22,899 nucleotides of DNA from an uncultured Bacteroidales bacterium (GTDB lineage: Bacteria; Bacteroidota; Bacteroidia; Bacteroidales; Bacteroidaceae), in the NCBI GenBank assembly GCA_902768605.1, contig CACXLY010000041.1:1-22899 (forward strand). The letters are read 5' to 3'. How positions within the stretch are numbered: position 1 is the first letter of the stretch; each line of letters opens with the position of its first letter. A program made the position numbers and the translations under genes. Shown here in pieces: positions 1 through 8,388 of this stretch. The notes under the pieces were generated by a model that worked only from the letters and a program-made list of their open reading frames with translations, searched no databases and was not told the origin of the DNA.

Positions 1-31
1 AAGATAAGGACAAACAAATACAGAATTTTCT

Positions 32-89
32 TATCCTGCAATTTGACCCATTGAAACAAAGTACCACTAAACTATCCTGCAATTTGACC
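32..89. repeat. direct repeat pair in left intergenic DNA
   Basis: A 17-bp string, TATCCTGCAATTTGACC, occurs at 32-48 and again at 73-89, 41 bp apart. It lies just left of a 22-bp tandem array. I see no open reading frame in 1-398 that looks like a gene. The function is unknown; it could be a remnant of a longer array extending beyond the left edge. Confidence 0.75.
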
Positions 90-114
90 TATACGCCAAT
101 ATTTCTGTATAATT

Positions 115-190
115 GACAATGCTACGTGAAGGAACTGACAATGCTTCGTGAAGGAACTGACAATGCTTCGTGAAGGAACTGACAATGCCA
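115..190. repeat. 22-bp tandem repeat array, three full copies plus a partial
   Basis: Copies at 115-136, 137-158 and 159-180 start GACAATGC and end GTGAAGGAACT; the second and third are identical and the first differs by one base. A partial copy (GACAATGCC) starts at 181. There are no unique spacers, so this is not a CRISPR. The rest of 190-398 holds no gene that I can support. Confidence 0.9.
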
Positions 191-279
191 TGTGTTAAGG
201 CTTACGTCCCTTCTGGTTGAGCCAAATTATGCGACTCTCCTAAAATAAGCTATTACTGTCTGGGAAATAATGATGTAAA

Positions 280-375
280 ATTAAAGATTAAAGATTGAGA
301 ATTAAGATAGCACTTTTCCAAAAGTCTTCAATGATAAGACAACTACACTTCAATCCTTAATCTTTAATCTTTAAT
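280..375. repeat. inverted AT-rich tandem repeat downstream of the branching enzyme gene
   Basis: ATTAAAGATTAAAGATT at 280-296 is matched by its reverse complement at 359-375. Each arm is itself a short tandem repeat of a 7-base unit. It sits just past the 3' end of the minus-strand branching enzyme gene, so it could form a terminator-like stem, although it lacks a GC-rich core. The same design (short tandem repeats facing each other) recurs at 5415-5608, 8389-8587 and 15787-15990. Confidence 0.65.
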
Positions 376-398
376 CAAATAGGAAACTTAACAGGAGA

Positions 399-2513
399 TT
401 ATTCCTTTATCTTCCTGAGCACGCAGGCTGTCCTGGTGGGCAGGTAGAGCTTCAGCCAGCCCTTGTTGTCGCGGGCAAGGTGACCGTCATAGATGGTATA
501 GTGAATCATCTTGTCGTCGTTGAAGCCATTGCCGCCGAAGTCGGGGTTGTCGGTGTTGAGGATGTACTCATAGGCTCCCTGCTCGACCATGAAGCCGTAG
601 TCGCAATATGAGCTGAAGGGGCTGAAGTTGAAGAAGAAGAGGAGGTCGCCACGGCGGAAGGCAAACACCTGGTCGCCGTCGTTGTGCCAAATCTCCACCA
701 CACTCTGCTTCTCGAAGCTGCGGTGCTTCTTCAGGGTCTTTATCATGGCTTGGTCGAAGTCGCCGAGATAGTGGTAGCAAAGCTCCTTGTTGTCCACGAG
801 GTTCCACTGTCGGCGAGCATACTTGTAGCTCCATCCGTTGCCTTCGCGCGGGAAGTCAACCCACTCGGGATGACCGAACTCATTGCCCATGAAGTTGAGG
901 TAGCCTCCGTTGATGGTGCCCAGCGTGGCAAGGCGAATCATCTTGTGCAGCGCAATGCCGCGGTTCACGTTGGAGTTCTCGTCGCCCTTCTTGAAGTGCC
1001 AGTACATGTCGCTGTCTATGAGGCGGAAGATGATGGTCTTGTCGCCCACGAGTGCCTGGTCGTGGCTCTCGCAATAGGAGATGGTCTTCTCGTCACGGCG
1101 GCGGTTGGTGAGTTCCCACAGGATGCTGCTGGGCTTCCAGTCCTCATCGCGCAACTCCTTGATAATCTTTATCCAGTAGTCGGGAATGTTCATTGCCAGG
1201 CGGTAGTTGAAGCCGTAGCCTCCGTCCTTCATTGGGAGGGCAAGTCCCGGCATTCCGCTCACTTCCTCGGCAATGGTGAGGGCGTTCTTGTTGACGCTGT
1301 GGATAAGTTCGTTGGCAAGCGTCAGATAGGTGATGGCGTTGCCGTCCTGATGTCCGTTGTAATAGTCTCCGTAGGACATGAAGCACTCCCCTAACCCGTG
1401 GCTGTAGTAGAGCATGGAGGTGACGCCGTCGAAGCGGAAGCCGTCGAAACGGAACTCCTCGAGCCAGTACTTGCAGTTGCTGAGGAGGAAGTGCAGCACT
1501 TCGTTCTTGCCATAGTCGAAGCAAAGGCTGTCCCAAGCCGGATGCTCGCGGCGGTCTCCCTGATTGAAGTACTGATAGGGGTCTCCGGCAAAGTTGCCCA
1601 AGCCTTCCACTTCGTTCTTTACTGCATGGCTGTGCACGATGTCCATCACGACAGCAATGCCCATGCTGTGAGCCTTATCTACAAGCGACTTGAGCTCGTC
1701 GGGTGTGCCGAAACGTGAGCTTGGTGCGAAGAAGCTGCTGACGTGATATCCGAAGCTTCCGTAGTAGGGATGCTCCTGTATGGCCATAATCTGAATGCAA
1801 TTGTAGCCATCGGCAGCAATGCGCGGCAGGATGTTGTCGCGGAACTCGGCATATGTGCCCACGCCCTCCTTGTCCTGTGCCATTCCGATGTGGCACTCGT
1901 AGATGAGCAGGGGATTTGTGGTGGGACGGAACTTCTCCACTTTCCATTCATAGGGCTTTGTGGGATTCCATACTTGTGCGGAGAAGATGTGCGTCTCATC
2001 ATCCTGCACCACTCGGGTTGCCCAGGCGGGGATGCGTTCTCCCTGCCCTCCTTCCCAGTGCACGATGAGCTTGTAGAGGGAGCCGTGCTTGAACGACTTG
2101 TTCTTGATTTTGATTTCCCAGTTGCCATTGCTGCCCTTCACGCGCTTCATGGCATATCGAGGGCTTTCGGTCCACTTGTTGAAGTCGCCCACAACATAGA
2201 TTTCGGTGGCATTGGGAGCCCATTCGCGCAGGACATAGCCTTCCTCCGTCTTGTGCAGACCGAAATAGAGATAGCCTGATGCAAACTCGCTGAGGTCGTT
2301 TGTGCCTCCTGTCAGTTCAGCCATCTTGCGGACAGCCTCATCATGGCGTCCGTTGATGGCATCTGCAAAGTCCTGCAGCCCTGGGTCATTCTTGATGAGC
2401 CGCAGCATGGGAGGTTCCTGAACAGTCTTTTCGCCTTTTCCTTGGGTTGAGATTTTCTTCTTAGTGGTTCTCTTTGTTTCCTTTTCGGAAACTTTTTCTT
2501 TAGTACGAGCCAT
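399..2513 (-). CDS. glgB: 1,4-alpha-glucan branching enzyme, eukaryote-type GH13
   Basis: This 704-residue cytoplasmic enzyme should cleave alpha-1,4 glucan chains and rejoin them as alpha-1,6 branches during glycogen synthesis. A CBM48-like beta domain lies at about residues 80-175, then the GH13 barrel and a C-terminal beta domain. The four GH13 motifs are visible: DIVHSH (291-296), FRFDGVTSM (nucleophile D362), AEEVSGMP (acid/base E416) and CESHDQ (D485). Strings such as RFDGFRFDGVTSMLY and LNFMGNEFGHPEW match human and plant branching enzymes better than E. coli GlgB, as I recall those sequences, so it belongs with the GH13_8-type enzymes. The first ~30 residues are very lysine- and threonine-rich and look like a disordered tail. 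It lies 63 bp downstream of the MORN gene and may be co-transcribed with it. No other glycogen gene is in the window. Confidence 0.95.
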   Translation of the reverse strand: MARTKEKVSEKETKRTTKKKISTQGKGEKTVQEPPMLRLIKNDPGLQDFADAINGRHDEAVRKMAELTGGTNDLSEFASGYLYFGLHKTEEGYVLREWAPNATEIYVVGDFNKWTESPRYAMKRVKGSNGNWEIKIKNKSFKHGSLYKLIVHWEGGQGERIPAWATRVVQDDETHIFSAQVWNPTKPYEWKVEKFRPTTNPLLIYECHIGMAQDKEGVGTYAEFRDNILPRIAADGYNCIQIMAIQEHPYYGSFGYHVSSFFAPSSRFGTPDELKSLVDKAHSMGIAVVMDIVHSHAVKNEVEGLGNFAGDPYQYFNQGDRREHPAWDSLCFDYGKNEVLHFLLSNCKYWLEEFRFDGFRFDGVTSMLYYSHGLGECFMSYGDYYNGHQDGNAITYLTLANELIHSVNKNALTIAEEVSGMPGLALPMKDGGYGFNYRLAMNIPDYWIKIIKELRDEDWKPSSILWELTNRRRDEKTISYCESHDQALVGDKTIIFRLIDSDMYWHFKKGDENSNVNRGIALHKMIRLATLGTINGGYLNFMGNEFGHPEWVDFPREGNGWSYKYARRQWNLVDNKELCYHYLGDFDQAMIKTLKKHRSFEKQSVVEIWHNDGDQVFAFRRGDLLFFFNFSPFSSYCDYGFMVEQGAYEYILNTDNPDFGGNGFNDDKMIHYTIYDGHLARDNKGWLKLYLPTRTACVLRKIKE

Positions 2514-2567
2514 TTATATTTACGATTTGACGATTTACGATTTACGATTTATTTACGATTTAACTTC
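2514..2567. repeat. short tandem repeat between the branching enzyme and MORN genes
   Basis: Degenerate repeats of a TTACGATTT/GACGATTT unit fill most of the 63-bp gap between two minus-strand genes. Closely similar strings are found inside the coding end of the 1597-residue secreted protein at 16062-16097, so the same repeat type occurs in coding and non-coding DNA. Confidence 0.7.
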
Positions 2568-2576
2568 TCCCCACAT

Positions 2577-3701
2577 CTACCACGTTCCTACTGCTATTCC
2601 GTTCTGATAGACGACCTTGCGGATGAGCAGTCCATTCTTGTCTTTCTCGATGAACTCTCCGTCCTTCTTGTCGGCAGAGAAGTTGCCTTCATAGCGAATG
2701 CCATCCACATCCTCGAGGAGGCCTTTGCCTTCCTTCATTCCTCTCTTGAACGTGCCCTTGAAGCGCACGCCGTCAGCCTGTCGCAGGATGCCTTCTCCAT
2801 CCAGCAGTCCGTCTGCCCAATGGCCATCATACTCGTCGCCATTGGCCCAGCGGTACTTGCCTTGACCATGCTGCTTGTTGTGCTTCCATTGGCCCACATA
2901 GGAGGCGCCTGTGTGCCAGGTGAATGTTCCCTGCCCATCTTGCTCTCCGGAGGTGAAGTGGCCGGCATATTTGTCTCCATTGGCAAAGGTATAGACACCT
3001 TCTCCTGTTCGCTGTCCGTGGACGTACTGACCCTCATAGCGATTGCCGTCGGCAAAGGAGAAGATGCCTCTGCCGTGCTGCTGGTCGTCGGCCCAGTCGC
3101 CGGTATAGGAGTCGCCTGTGGAATATGTGAAAGTGCCTTTCCCGTGCTTCTGATTCTCTTTCCAGAAGCCTTCGTAGCGATTGCCGTCCATCCAGTCGAA
3201 AGTGCCCTGACCGTCTTTCATGTCGTTCTTCCACTGACCTTCATAGAAGGCACCGCCCTGGGCATAGGTGTATTTGCCGGTTCCTTCGCGCTTGTCCTGC
3301 ACCCAGTTGCCCACATAGGTATCGCCATTGTAGTAGTACATCGTGCCAAGCCCTTGCTGGTAGTCCTTGAACCAAAGGCCTTCGTAGCGATTGTTGTTGG
3401 CAAAGTAATAGGTGCCCTTACCATGTTGCTGGTCGGCATACCATTCTCCTTCATACTTCTCTCCGTCAGCGAACTGGTAGATACCTTGTCCCTGACGCTT
3501 TCCCTTGACATACTCACCCTCGTGCCAGTCTCCGTTGGGATAGACTGTCTTGCCTTTACCATAGGGTTTACCCTTGAACATCTCCCCCTGGTATTCTCCG
3601 CCACCGGGGAAGGTGTAGTTGCCAATCTTTATCTGCTGCGCCTGAAGAGTGAGGCAGAAGAGGCTGAGAAGTATATATAGCGTGAAAGCAGGATGCTTCA
3701 T
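2577..3701 (-). CDS. secreted MORN-repeat protein
   Basis: The protein is 374 residues from the start I chose. An in-frame ATG 57 bases further upstream (3758) is rejected because it lies upstream of the -7 promoter box at 3745-3752, and because starting at 3701 gives a clean signal peptide (MKHPAFTLYILLSLFCLTLQA). The rest is about 14 consecutive MORN repeats of 23 residues with the pattern Y-x-G-x-W/F-x5-G-x-G-x6-G. MORN repeats form extended beta-hairpin arrays that act as scaffolds or bind lipid or protein. No catalytic domain is attached. The signal peptide predicts a periplasmic or outer-membrane location. The specific partner is unknown. It probably has its own promoter and may be co-transcribed with the branching enzyme gene. 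Confidence 0.88.
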   Translation of the reverse strand: MKHPAFTLYILLSLFCLTLQAQQIKIGNYTFPGGGEYQGEMFKGKPYGKGKTVYPNGDWHEGEYVKGKRQGQGIYQFADGEKYEGEWYADQQHGKGTYYFANNNRYEGLWFKDYQQGLGTMYYYNGDTYVGNWVQDKREGTGKYTYAQGGAFYEGQWKNDMKDGQGTFDWMDGNRYEGFWKENQKHGKGTFTYSTGDSYTGDWADDQQHGRGIFSFADGNRYEGQYVHGQRTGEGVYTFANGDKYAGHFTSGEQDGQGTFTWHTGASYVGQWKHNKQHGQGKYRWANGDEYDGHWADGLLDGEGILRQADGVRFKGTFKRGMKEGKGLLEDVDGIRYEGNFSADKKDGEFIEKDKNGLLIRKVVYQNGIAVGTW

Positions 3702-3744
3702 CTTGTGTTCTATTAGCTCGTAAGCAAATTGAAAATTTGCGCGG

Positions 3745-3776
3745 CAAAGATACAACAATTATTTCAATCCTGCAAA
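3745..3776 (-). promoter_or_regulatory. Bacteroidetes-type promoter for the MORN gene
   Basis: Read on the minus strand there is TTTG (3773-3776), a 20-nt gap, then TATCTTTG (3745-3752), which fits the Bacteroidetes -33 TTTG and -7 TAnnTTTG consensus. Transcription would start roughly at 3738, about 37 nt before the ATG at 3701. Confidence 0.72.
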
Positions 3777-3833
3777 TAAACGCTCTTAAAGCTTGTTAAG
3801 AAGCCCGGAGCTGACACCTTTTCATGGAGTTTC

Positions 3834-5411
3834 TTACTTCTTTTGGGACTGAACCTTATCGTATTTTTTATCATATTTCTCCCAAAGCTTCTTCTTCTGC
3901 GCCAGCTCTTTCTGCCTGGCAGTGCTTTCGCGTGCTGCCTTATCAGCTGCTGCCTCATCCTCTGGAGAGGCATAAGCATGGCGGAATCCCTGTTGTTCGT
4001 TCCATCCTCCACGAGTAAAATCGGGGAAAGAGACAGCAGCGCAGCCATTATCCATGCTCAAGGCACCAAGCTCGGCCAGGGCACACCACTCTGCCAAATC
4101 ATAGACATCAATATCGAGAGGCAAGCCGTTCTGCAGACAATACACCAGTCGGGCATCCATCGTATAGTCCATCCCGCCATGACCGAACTCGCGGCCCAAG
4201 TCGCCGAACTTCTTCAGGATGGGATGGTAGTATTGTTTCATCAGGGCATCATACTCTTCCTTAGGCAGGAAGTTGTGTCCTGATATCTTGCCTGCCATCT
4301 CAGCAAGTCCCATGCTGGTGGCGCTCTTCTTGCTGATATAAATCTTCGGGTCGGGATATTTCGTGCAGTAGCCCGTCATACCTGTCAGCTTGTACAAGCG
4401 GTCGTAGGGCTGCGGACTCATCACATTGTGCTGAATCTCCATGACCTTTCCCTTCTCTGTTCGCATGAGTGTGGTGGTGTGGTCGCCATTGCGGAAGTAA
4501 TCACATTCCTTGCCCGTCACCTCCTTGTACCCTTCACGTCCGCAGAAGCTCTCGGTATCCATGGCGATAAGCGTCTTGATGCGGTCGCCCCGATGGATGT
4601 TCAGAGCCTGAGCAATAGGGCCAAGTCCGTGAGTGGGATAGATGTCGCCTCGGTTTTCCTTATTATATTTAAGGCGCCAATGCAGGTTCTCGGGGTCAGA
4701 GCCATCGGGATTATGCCAATATCCTTTCCAGATGTTTGCCTCGTTCAGCGTGTGTATGTATGCACCCTCTGCACGGATTATCTCGCCAAAGAGACCCTGC
4801 TGAGCCATGTTCAAGGCACACATCTCATAATAATCATAGCAGCAATTCTCCAGCAACATGCAATGCAAGCGATTCTTTTCGCTCAGGTCAATAAGTTCCC
4901 AGCATTGCTCAAGGTTCATGACGCTTGGCACTTCGATGGCTGTATGCTTGCCGTTTTCCAAAGCACATTTAGCTACAGGAAAGTGATGGTCCCAATCCGT
5001 GGCAACATATATCAGGTCGATGTCCTTGCGCTTGCACATATCGACGTATCCCGTCTCTCCACTATAGATGTCAGCAGGAGGCAGACCAACCTCTCTCAAA
5101 TACTTCTGGGCATCCCTGGCCCGCTCCTCTTCATAATCACAGAGAGCGACAATCTGTACTCCTGGGATGTGGCAATAGCGCTTCACAGCCCAAGGCCCGC
5201 GACTGCCAAGACCCGCGAATCCTATTCTGACGGTCTCCAACTTCGGAGCGGTGAGACGGAGAGCCGACTGTTGCCCTGCAGGACGAGATGGCGTGTCCAC
5301 GACGATTGTTCCTTTCTCCCAATGCCATTTTGTACTGGGACTAGTACTCTGAGCAAAGATAGCTGCGCTGACAGAAAGAATTGCCAAGCAAAATAAATGA
5401 CGCAATTTCAT
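3834..5411 (-). CDS. Gfo/Idh/MocA-fold glycosidase, GH109-like, secreted
   Basis: This 525-residue protein has a signal peptide (residues 1-20, ending SAAIFA). An NAD-binding Rossmann domain begins at about residue 61 with the glycine loop GFAGLGSRG (64-72), followed by a C-terminal oxidoreductase-type domain. The strings HTAIEVP (156-162), MLLENC (185-190), GEIIRAEGAYIH (209-220), IYPTHGLGP (257-265) and FPDFTRG (462-468) resemble the GH109 family. GH109 includes alpha-N-acetylgalactosaminidases that use tightly bound NAD in an oxidation-elimination mechanism. If that holds, it would remove terminal sugars from host glycans outside the inner membrane. The last ~50 residues are Lys/Glu/Ala-rich and probably helical, an addition beyond the usual fold. 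Other Gfo/Idh dehydrogenases remain possible, since substrate cannot be read from sequence. A repeat element lies directly upstream of its start. Confidence 0.85.
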   Translation of the reverse strand: MKLRHLFCLAILSVSAAIFAQSTSPSTKWHWEKGTIVVDTPSRPAGQQSALRLTAPKLETVRIGFAGLGSRGPWAVKRYCHIPGVQIVALCDYEEERARDAQKYLREVGLPPADIYSGETGYVDMCKRKDIDLIYVATDWDHHFPVAKCALENGKHTAIEVPSVMNLEQCWELIDLSEKNRLHCMLLENCCYDYYEMCALNMAQQGLFGEIIRAEGAYIHTLNEANIWKGYWHNPDGSDPENLHWRLKYNKENRGDIYPTHGLGPIAQALNIHRGDRIKTLIAMDTESFCGREGYKEVTGKECDYFRNGDHTTTLMRTEKGKVMEIQHNVMSPQPYDRLYKLTGMTGYCTKYPDPKIYISKKSATSMGLAEMAGKISGHNFLPKEEYDALMKQYYHPILKKFGDLGREFGHGGMDYTMDARLVYCLQNGLPLDIDVYDLAEWCALAELGALSMDNGCAAVSFPDFTRGGWNEQQGFRHAYASPEDEAAADKAARESTARQKELAQKKKLWEKYDKKYDKVQSQKK

Positions 5412-5414
5412 ATT

Positions 5415-5608
5415 AATTTAAGTTTTGGAGGTTGTGATTTTATGGGAGTTAAAGAAGTTAAAGAAGTTAGCTCGCTATGCTCGCTTGGGGAAGTTAAAGG
5501 ACAATAGCTTTTGCAGTCATATAGCCAACTGAAAACTCTCCGCATCCAAATGTATCGTCCTTTAACTTCTTTAACTTCTTTAACTTCATTAACTCCCAAA
5601 ACTTAATT
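5415..5608. repeat. intergenic hairpin element, copy A
   Basis: This is a nested imperfect inverted repeat between dnaX and the GH109-like gene. Outer arms are 5415-5428 and 5596-5608 (CCAAAACTTAA type). Middle arms are tandem GTTAAAGAA units (5445-5469) facing their reverse complement (5561-5597). The inner pair is GTTAAAGGAC (5493-5502) and GTCCTTTAAC (5557-5566). The stretch 5445-5507 is identical over 63 bp to 8397-8459 in copy B. A unique-looking GCTCGCTATGCTCGC string interrupts the left arm at about 5470-5484. It encodes no protein that I can support. Confidence 0.88.
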
Positions 5609-5634
5609 ATACAAAGCATTCAGGGGTAAGTTAA

Positions 5635-7437
5635 TCAATCGAAAGAAAGTTGCAATTTGCCGACAAGTTCGCCGACTTCCGAGTTTTGCTTCTTGATTTC
5701 CACAAGCATCTCCTGCGGGCTGTAGCTCTTCACGACCTCCTGCATCTCCTCGAGCTGAGTCTCCAGGCGGAAGTCGAAGTTGTGGAGTTCCTGCCGCATG
5801 GAGTCAAGTATCTGCGGCATAAGGTTCTCGACCGTCTGCTGAACCTGCGGATTGCTGACGGGAAGGAGGGCTGTATTGTCGTCCTTCACTGTCGGTTGCA
5901 AGCCTTTCAGACGCCCGGCAAGGGCCACACTTTCATGAGGCAGAGAGCCGATGAAGGCATACCAGGCAGCATCAAGCTTGCTCTTTGTGATGGGTTCGGC
6001 CTCCCCGACTTCCTCTGCTGGCTGGGCGGCTGGTTTCTCTTCCTCCTCCTTCTGTCCTGCTCCGAAGTGCTTGAAGCTGACCTTCAGAAGCTTCTTTGGC
6101 GCAGGTGTCTCGGAAGTGGGCTGAGGGGCTGCCGGCTGAGGAATGGGTTGCGCCGCTTCCTGCTTAGGGGCAGATGGTGTTGCAGGTTGCGCCTGAACTG
6201 GAGCTGCTGCCTGAACTTGGGGCTGAGGTGCTGCCTGAGCCTGAGCCTGGACTTGTGGTTGAGCCGCAGGTTTTGCTGCCGGCTGAGGTGCTGTCTTACT
6301 AACGTTCACTCCCCCTTGGGGTAGCGGAAGAGGTGCTTCTGCCTCCCCCACAAGCCCGGCACACTGGATGAGGCAAATCTCCACCTGCAGACGTTTGTTG
6401 CGACTGGTACGATAGGCCTGGTCGCAATCATTCGTAAGTTTCAAGGCTTTGTAAATGAAACGGATGGGGGTGCGCTGAGCCTGTTCCTGATAGTGAGCAC
6501 GCATCTTGTCGCTCATCTCCAGCAAAGGCAGAGTCACGGCATCCCGGCTCACCAGCAAGTTGCGCATGTGGGTGGCAAGTCCTGCTATGAAGTTGCCGCC
6601 ATCGAAACCCTTCTGCAGCACCTCGTTCAGGAGAAGCAGGCAGTCGGAAACCTTCGAAGCAAGGAAGTAGTCCACAAGCTTGAAGTAATATTCCTGACTG
6701 AGGACATTCAGGTTCTGGCAGACATTCTCGTAGGTCAGGTTGCCTCCCGAGAAACTTACCATCTGGTCGAAGATGGAGAGGGCGTCTCTCATGCCTCCGT
6801 CCGCCTTCTCCGCGATGAGGGAAAGCGCCTCAGGTTCTGCCGTATAGCCTTCCTTCTCAGCCACATACATCAGGTGGTCGATGGTGTTCTTCGTGGTCAT
6901 CCGCTGGAAGTCATACACCTGGCAGCGGCTCAGGATGGTGGGCAGAATCTTGTGCTTCTCTGTCGTGCAGAGGATGAAGATGACGTAGGAAGGCGGCTCC
7001 TCCAGCGTTTTGAGGAAAGCGTTGAAGGCTGAAGGGGAAAGCATGTGCACCTCATCGATGATGAAGACCTTGTATTTTCCAGTCTGAGGGGGTATGAGGA
7101 CTTGCTTGCAGAGTTCGCGGATATCGTCCACCGAGTTGTTGCTGGCAGCATCCAGCTCGTGGATGTTCATGCTGCGCTGCTGGTCGAAGGCCTGACAGCT
7201 CTCGCACTTGCCACAGGGCTCCCCGCCCTCCTGAGGGTCGAAGCAGTTGATAGCCTTGGCAAAGATGCGCGCACAAGTGGTCTTGCCCACTCCGCGAGGC
7301 CCGCAGAACAGATAGGCATGCGCCAACTTGCCAGAGCTGATGGCATTCTTCAAAGTGGTGGTCAACGAACGCTGCCCTACGACAGAGTCGAAGTTCAACG
7401 GACGGTACTTGAGAGCCGAAACGATGTATTCTTCCAT
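5635..7437 (-). CDS. dnaX: DNA polymerase III subunit gamma/tau
   Basis: The 600-residue clamp-loader ATPase drives loading of the sliding clamp and links polymerase cores at the replication fork. The N-terminal AAA+ domain shows Walker A GPRGVGKT (46-53), a four-cysteine zinc site (C65, C75, C78, C81), Walker B IIDEVH (126-131), and SRCQ (170-173) with the arginine of the sensor/finger region. Collar helices follow to about residue 370. A long Pro/Gln/Ala-rich linker (about 375-470) leads to a tau-like C-terminal domain. The linker begins with PLPLPQGG, encoded over a small C-rich/G-rich hairpin (about 6309-6320) that may be an inserted repeat. It is transcribed divergently from the DivIC-like gene. 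Confidence 0.97.
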   Translation of the reverse strand: MEEYIVSALKYRPLNFDSVVGQRSLTTTLKNAISSGKLAHAYLFCGPRGVGKTTCARIFAKAINCFDPQEGGEPCGKCESCQAFDQQRSMNIHELDAASNNSVDDIRELCKQVLIPPQTGKYKVFIIDEVHMLSPSAFNAFLKTLEEPPSYVIFILCTTEKHKILPTILSRCQVYDFQRMTTKNTIDHLMYVAEKEGYTAEPEALSLIAEKADGGMRDALSIFDQMVSFSGGNLTYENVCQNLNVLSQEYYFKLVDYFLASKVSDCLLLLNEVLQKGFDGGNFIAGLATHMRNLLVSRDAVTLPLLEMSDKMRAHYQEQAQRTPIRFIYKALKLTNDCDQAYRTSRNKRLQVEICLIQCAGLVGEAEAPLPLPQGGVNVSKTAPQPAAKPAAQPQVQAQAQAAPQPQVQAAAPVQAQPATPSAPKQEAAQPIPQPAAPQPTSETPAPKKLLKVSFKHFGAGQKEEEEKPAAQPAEEVGEAEPITKSKLDAAWYAFIGSLPHESVALAGRLKGLQPTVKDDNTALLPVSNPQVQQTVENLMPQILDSMRQELHNFDFRLETQLEEMQEVVKSYSPQEMLVEIKKQNSEVGELVGKLQLSFD

Positions 7438-7523
7438 CTTAAACTTATTCTTAATTCATTATTCACCAATCATAATTAACTTCACTATGGCATGTAGTGA
7501 CGCGTCAAAATACGATTATTGTG

Positions 7524-7531
7524 CAAATATA
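7524..7531 (-). promoter_or_regulatory. possible -7 box for dnaX
   Basis: The minus strand reads TATATTTG, matching TAnnTTTG, 87 bp upstream of the dnaX start. I see no TTTG at the expected distance for a -33 box, so this is a weak call. Confidence 0.4.
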
Positions 7532-7575
7532 CGAAAAAAATTTGAACTATAAACTCCGAACTGCGAACTTTTTTG

Positions 7576-7583
7576 TATCTTTG
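7576..7583 (+). promoter_or_regulatory. -7 promoter box for the DivIC-like gene
   Basis: TATCTTTG matches the Bacteroidetes -7 consensus TAnnTTTG and lies 50 bp upstream of the ATG at 7633. The -33 element is not clear at the usual spacing. Short TGAATTA-type repeats lie between the box and the start codon. Confidence 0.6.
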
Positions 7584-7632
7584 CACTAAATTATGAATTA
7601 TGAATTAATAATTGTGAATTAAAATAGTAAAG

Positions 7633-7953
7633 ATGAGCAAAATACATTCTGCCTGGCTTTTCATGTGCAGGCACAAATACATCCTCACGGTCATCATCAT
7701 CGGCCTGATAGTTGGTGTGGTGGACGAAGACAGTTTCCTGAACCGCCATCCTCGCAAGGTTCGCATAGAAATGTTGCAGCAAGAGATTGCTAACTACAAG
7801 CGCCAATACACGGAAGCGGACAACAAGATTCACGAGCTGCAGACCAATCCGAAGGCTGTGGAGAAGATAGCACGTGAGCGCTATTACATGAAACGCGCCA
7901 ACGAGGACGTGTTTGTCTTTGAAAACAACGAAACTGAGCAACTCGACGATTGA
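7633..7953 (+). CDS. divIC: septum formation initiator, DivIC/FtsB-like
   Basis: This 106-residue bitopic membrane protein has a short basic cytoplasmic N-terminus, one membrane helix (about residues 16-30), a periplasmic coiled coil (about 42-72) and the conserved tail NPKAVEKIARERYYMKR (72-88) followed by EDVFVF, typical of the DivIC/FtsB family. These proteins join FtsL- and FtsQ-type partners in the divisome and help switch on septal peptidoglycan synthesis. Its stop codon overlaps the TTG start of the next gene (TTGA), so the two are almost certainly co-translated. The symbol follows the usual Bacteroidetes naming; FtsB is an equivalent label. Confidence 0.9.
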   Translation: MSKIHSAWLFMCRHKYILTVIIIGLIVGVVDEDSFLNRHPRKVRIEMLQQEIANYKRQYTEADNKIHELQTNPKAVEKIARERYYMKRANEDVFVFENNETEQLDD

Positions 7954-8354
7954 CCTCAGGCAAGGCAAAAACTTATAATCATCAAATCGTGAGGGAACTT
8001 AGCCCACTTCAGAACATTTGCTTCTACGTCGGAGCCGTGCTGATGCTCGTCGGCCTTATCATATTTATAATGTATCCGATGGCGGGGATGTACGTCTATG
8101 GCATAGGCACCTTGATGTTCACCCTGATGCAAGTGCAGGCAGAATACCTGGGCAGGGAGCTTACCCTGCTTCGTCTTCGCCGCCAGCAACTGTTGGCCTG
8201 CTGCTTCTTTGTGCTGACGCTGGTGGCGATGAGCATGCAAGTCCACGGCTGGGGCCCTTTCCGCAGGCAGGAATGGGTTGTAGCCCTCGCCATCGGCTGC
8301 GTGCTTGAGCTCTACACAAGCTTCAGGATTCCCCAGGAATTGAAAAAGGAATAA
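7950..8354 (+). CDS. small four-helix inner-membrane protein following divIC
   Basis: The 134-residue protein has four hydrophobic segments at about residues 22-42, 44-62, 80-97 and 108-125, an Arg-rich cytoplasmic loop (RLRRQQ, 75-80) and a C-terminal SFRIPQE motif. I recognise it as the uncharacterised membrane protein that often follows the DivIC-like gene in Bacteroidales; its function is not known. The start is a TTG overlapping the divIC stop by four bases. A GTG at 7989 is the main alternative and would shorten the protein by 13 residues without touching any membrane helix. Translational coupling favours the TTG. Confidence 0.82.
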   Translation: MTSGKAKTYNHQIVRELSPLQNICFYVGAVLMLVGLIIFIMYPMAGMYVYGIGTLMFTLMQVQAEYLGRELTLLRLRRQQLLACCFFVLTLVAMSMQVHGWGPFRRQEWVVALAIGCVLELYTSFRIPQELKKE

Positions 8355-8388
8355 GCATTCTTTTTTGGGGGGTAAAGATTAAGGATTC

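Noticed and set aside
115..190. Possible CRISPR array
   Set aside because: The units are contiguous 22-bp tandem copies with no variable spacers, and there are no cas genes. The same applies to 20875-21030.
2820..3680. Open frame of 286 codons on the plus strand
   Set aside because: It is the complement of the MORN repeats; its regular hydrophobic pattern is a by-product of the 69-bp coding repeat.
4428..5396. Open frame of 322 codons on the plus strand
   Set aside because: It lies wholly antisense to the GH109-like gene, which has a clear signal peptide and family motifs. The plus-strand frame shows no recognisable domain.
5408..5599. Small protein gene of 63 codons on the minus strand
   Set aside because: The frame is a translation of the hairpin element's tandem repeats (VKEVKEVK, TSLTSLT) and is not kept in copy B.
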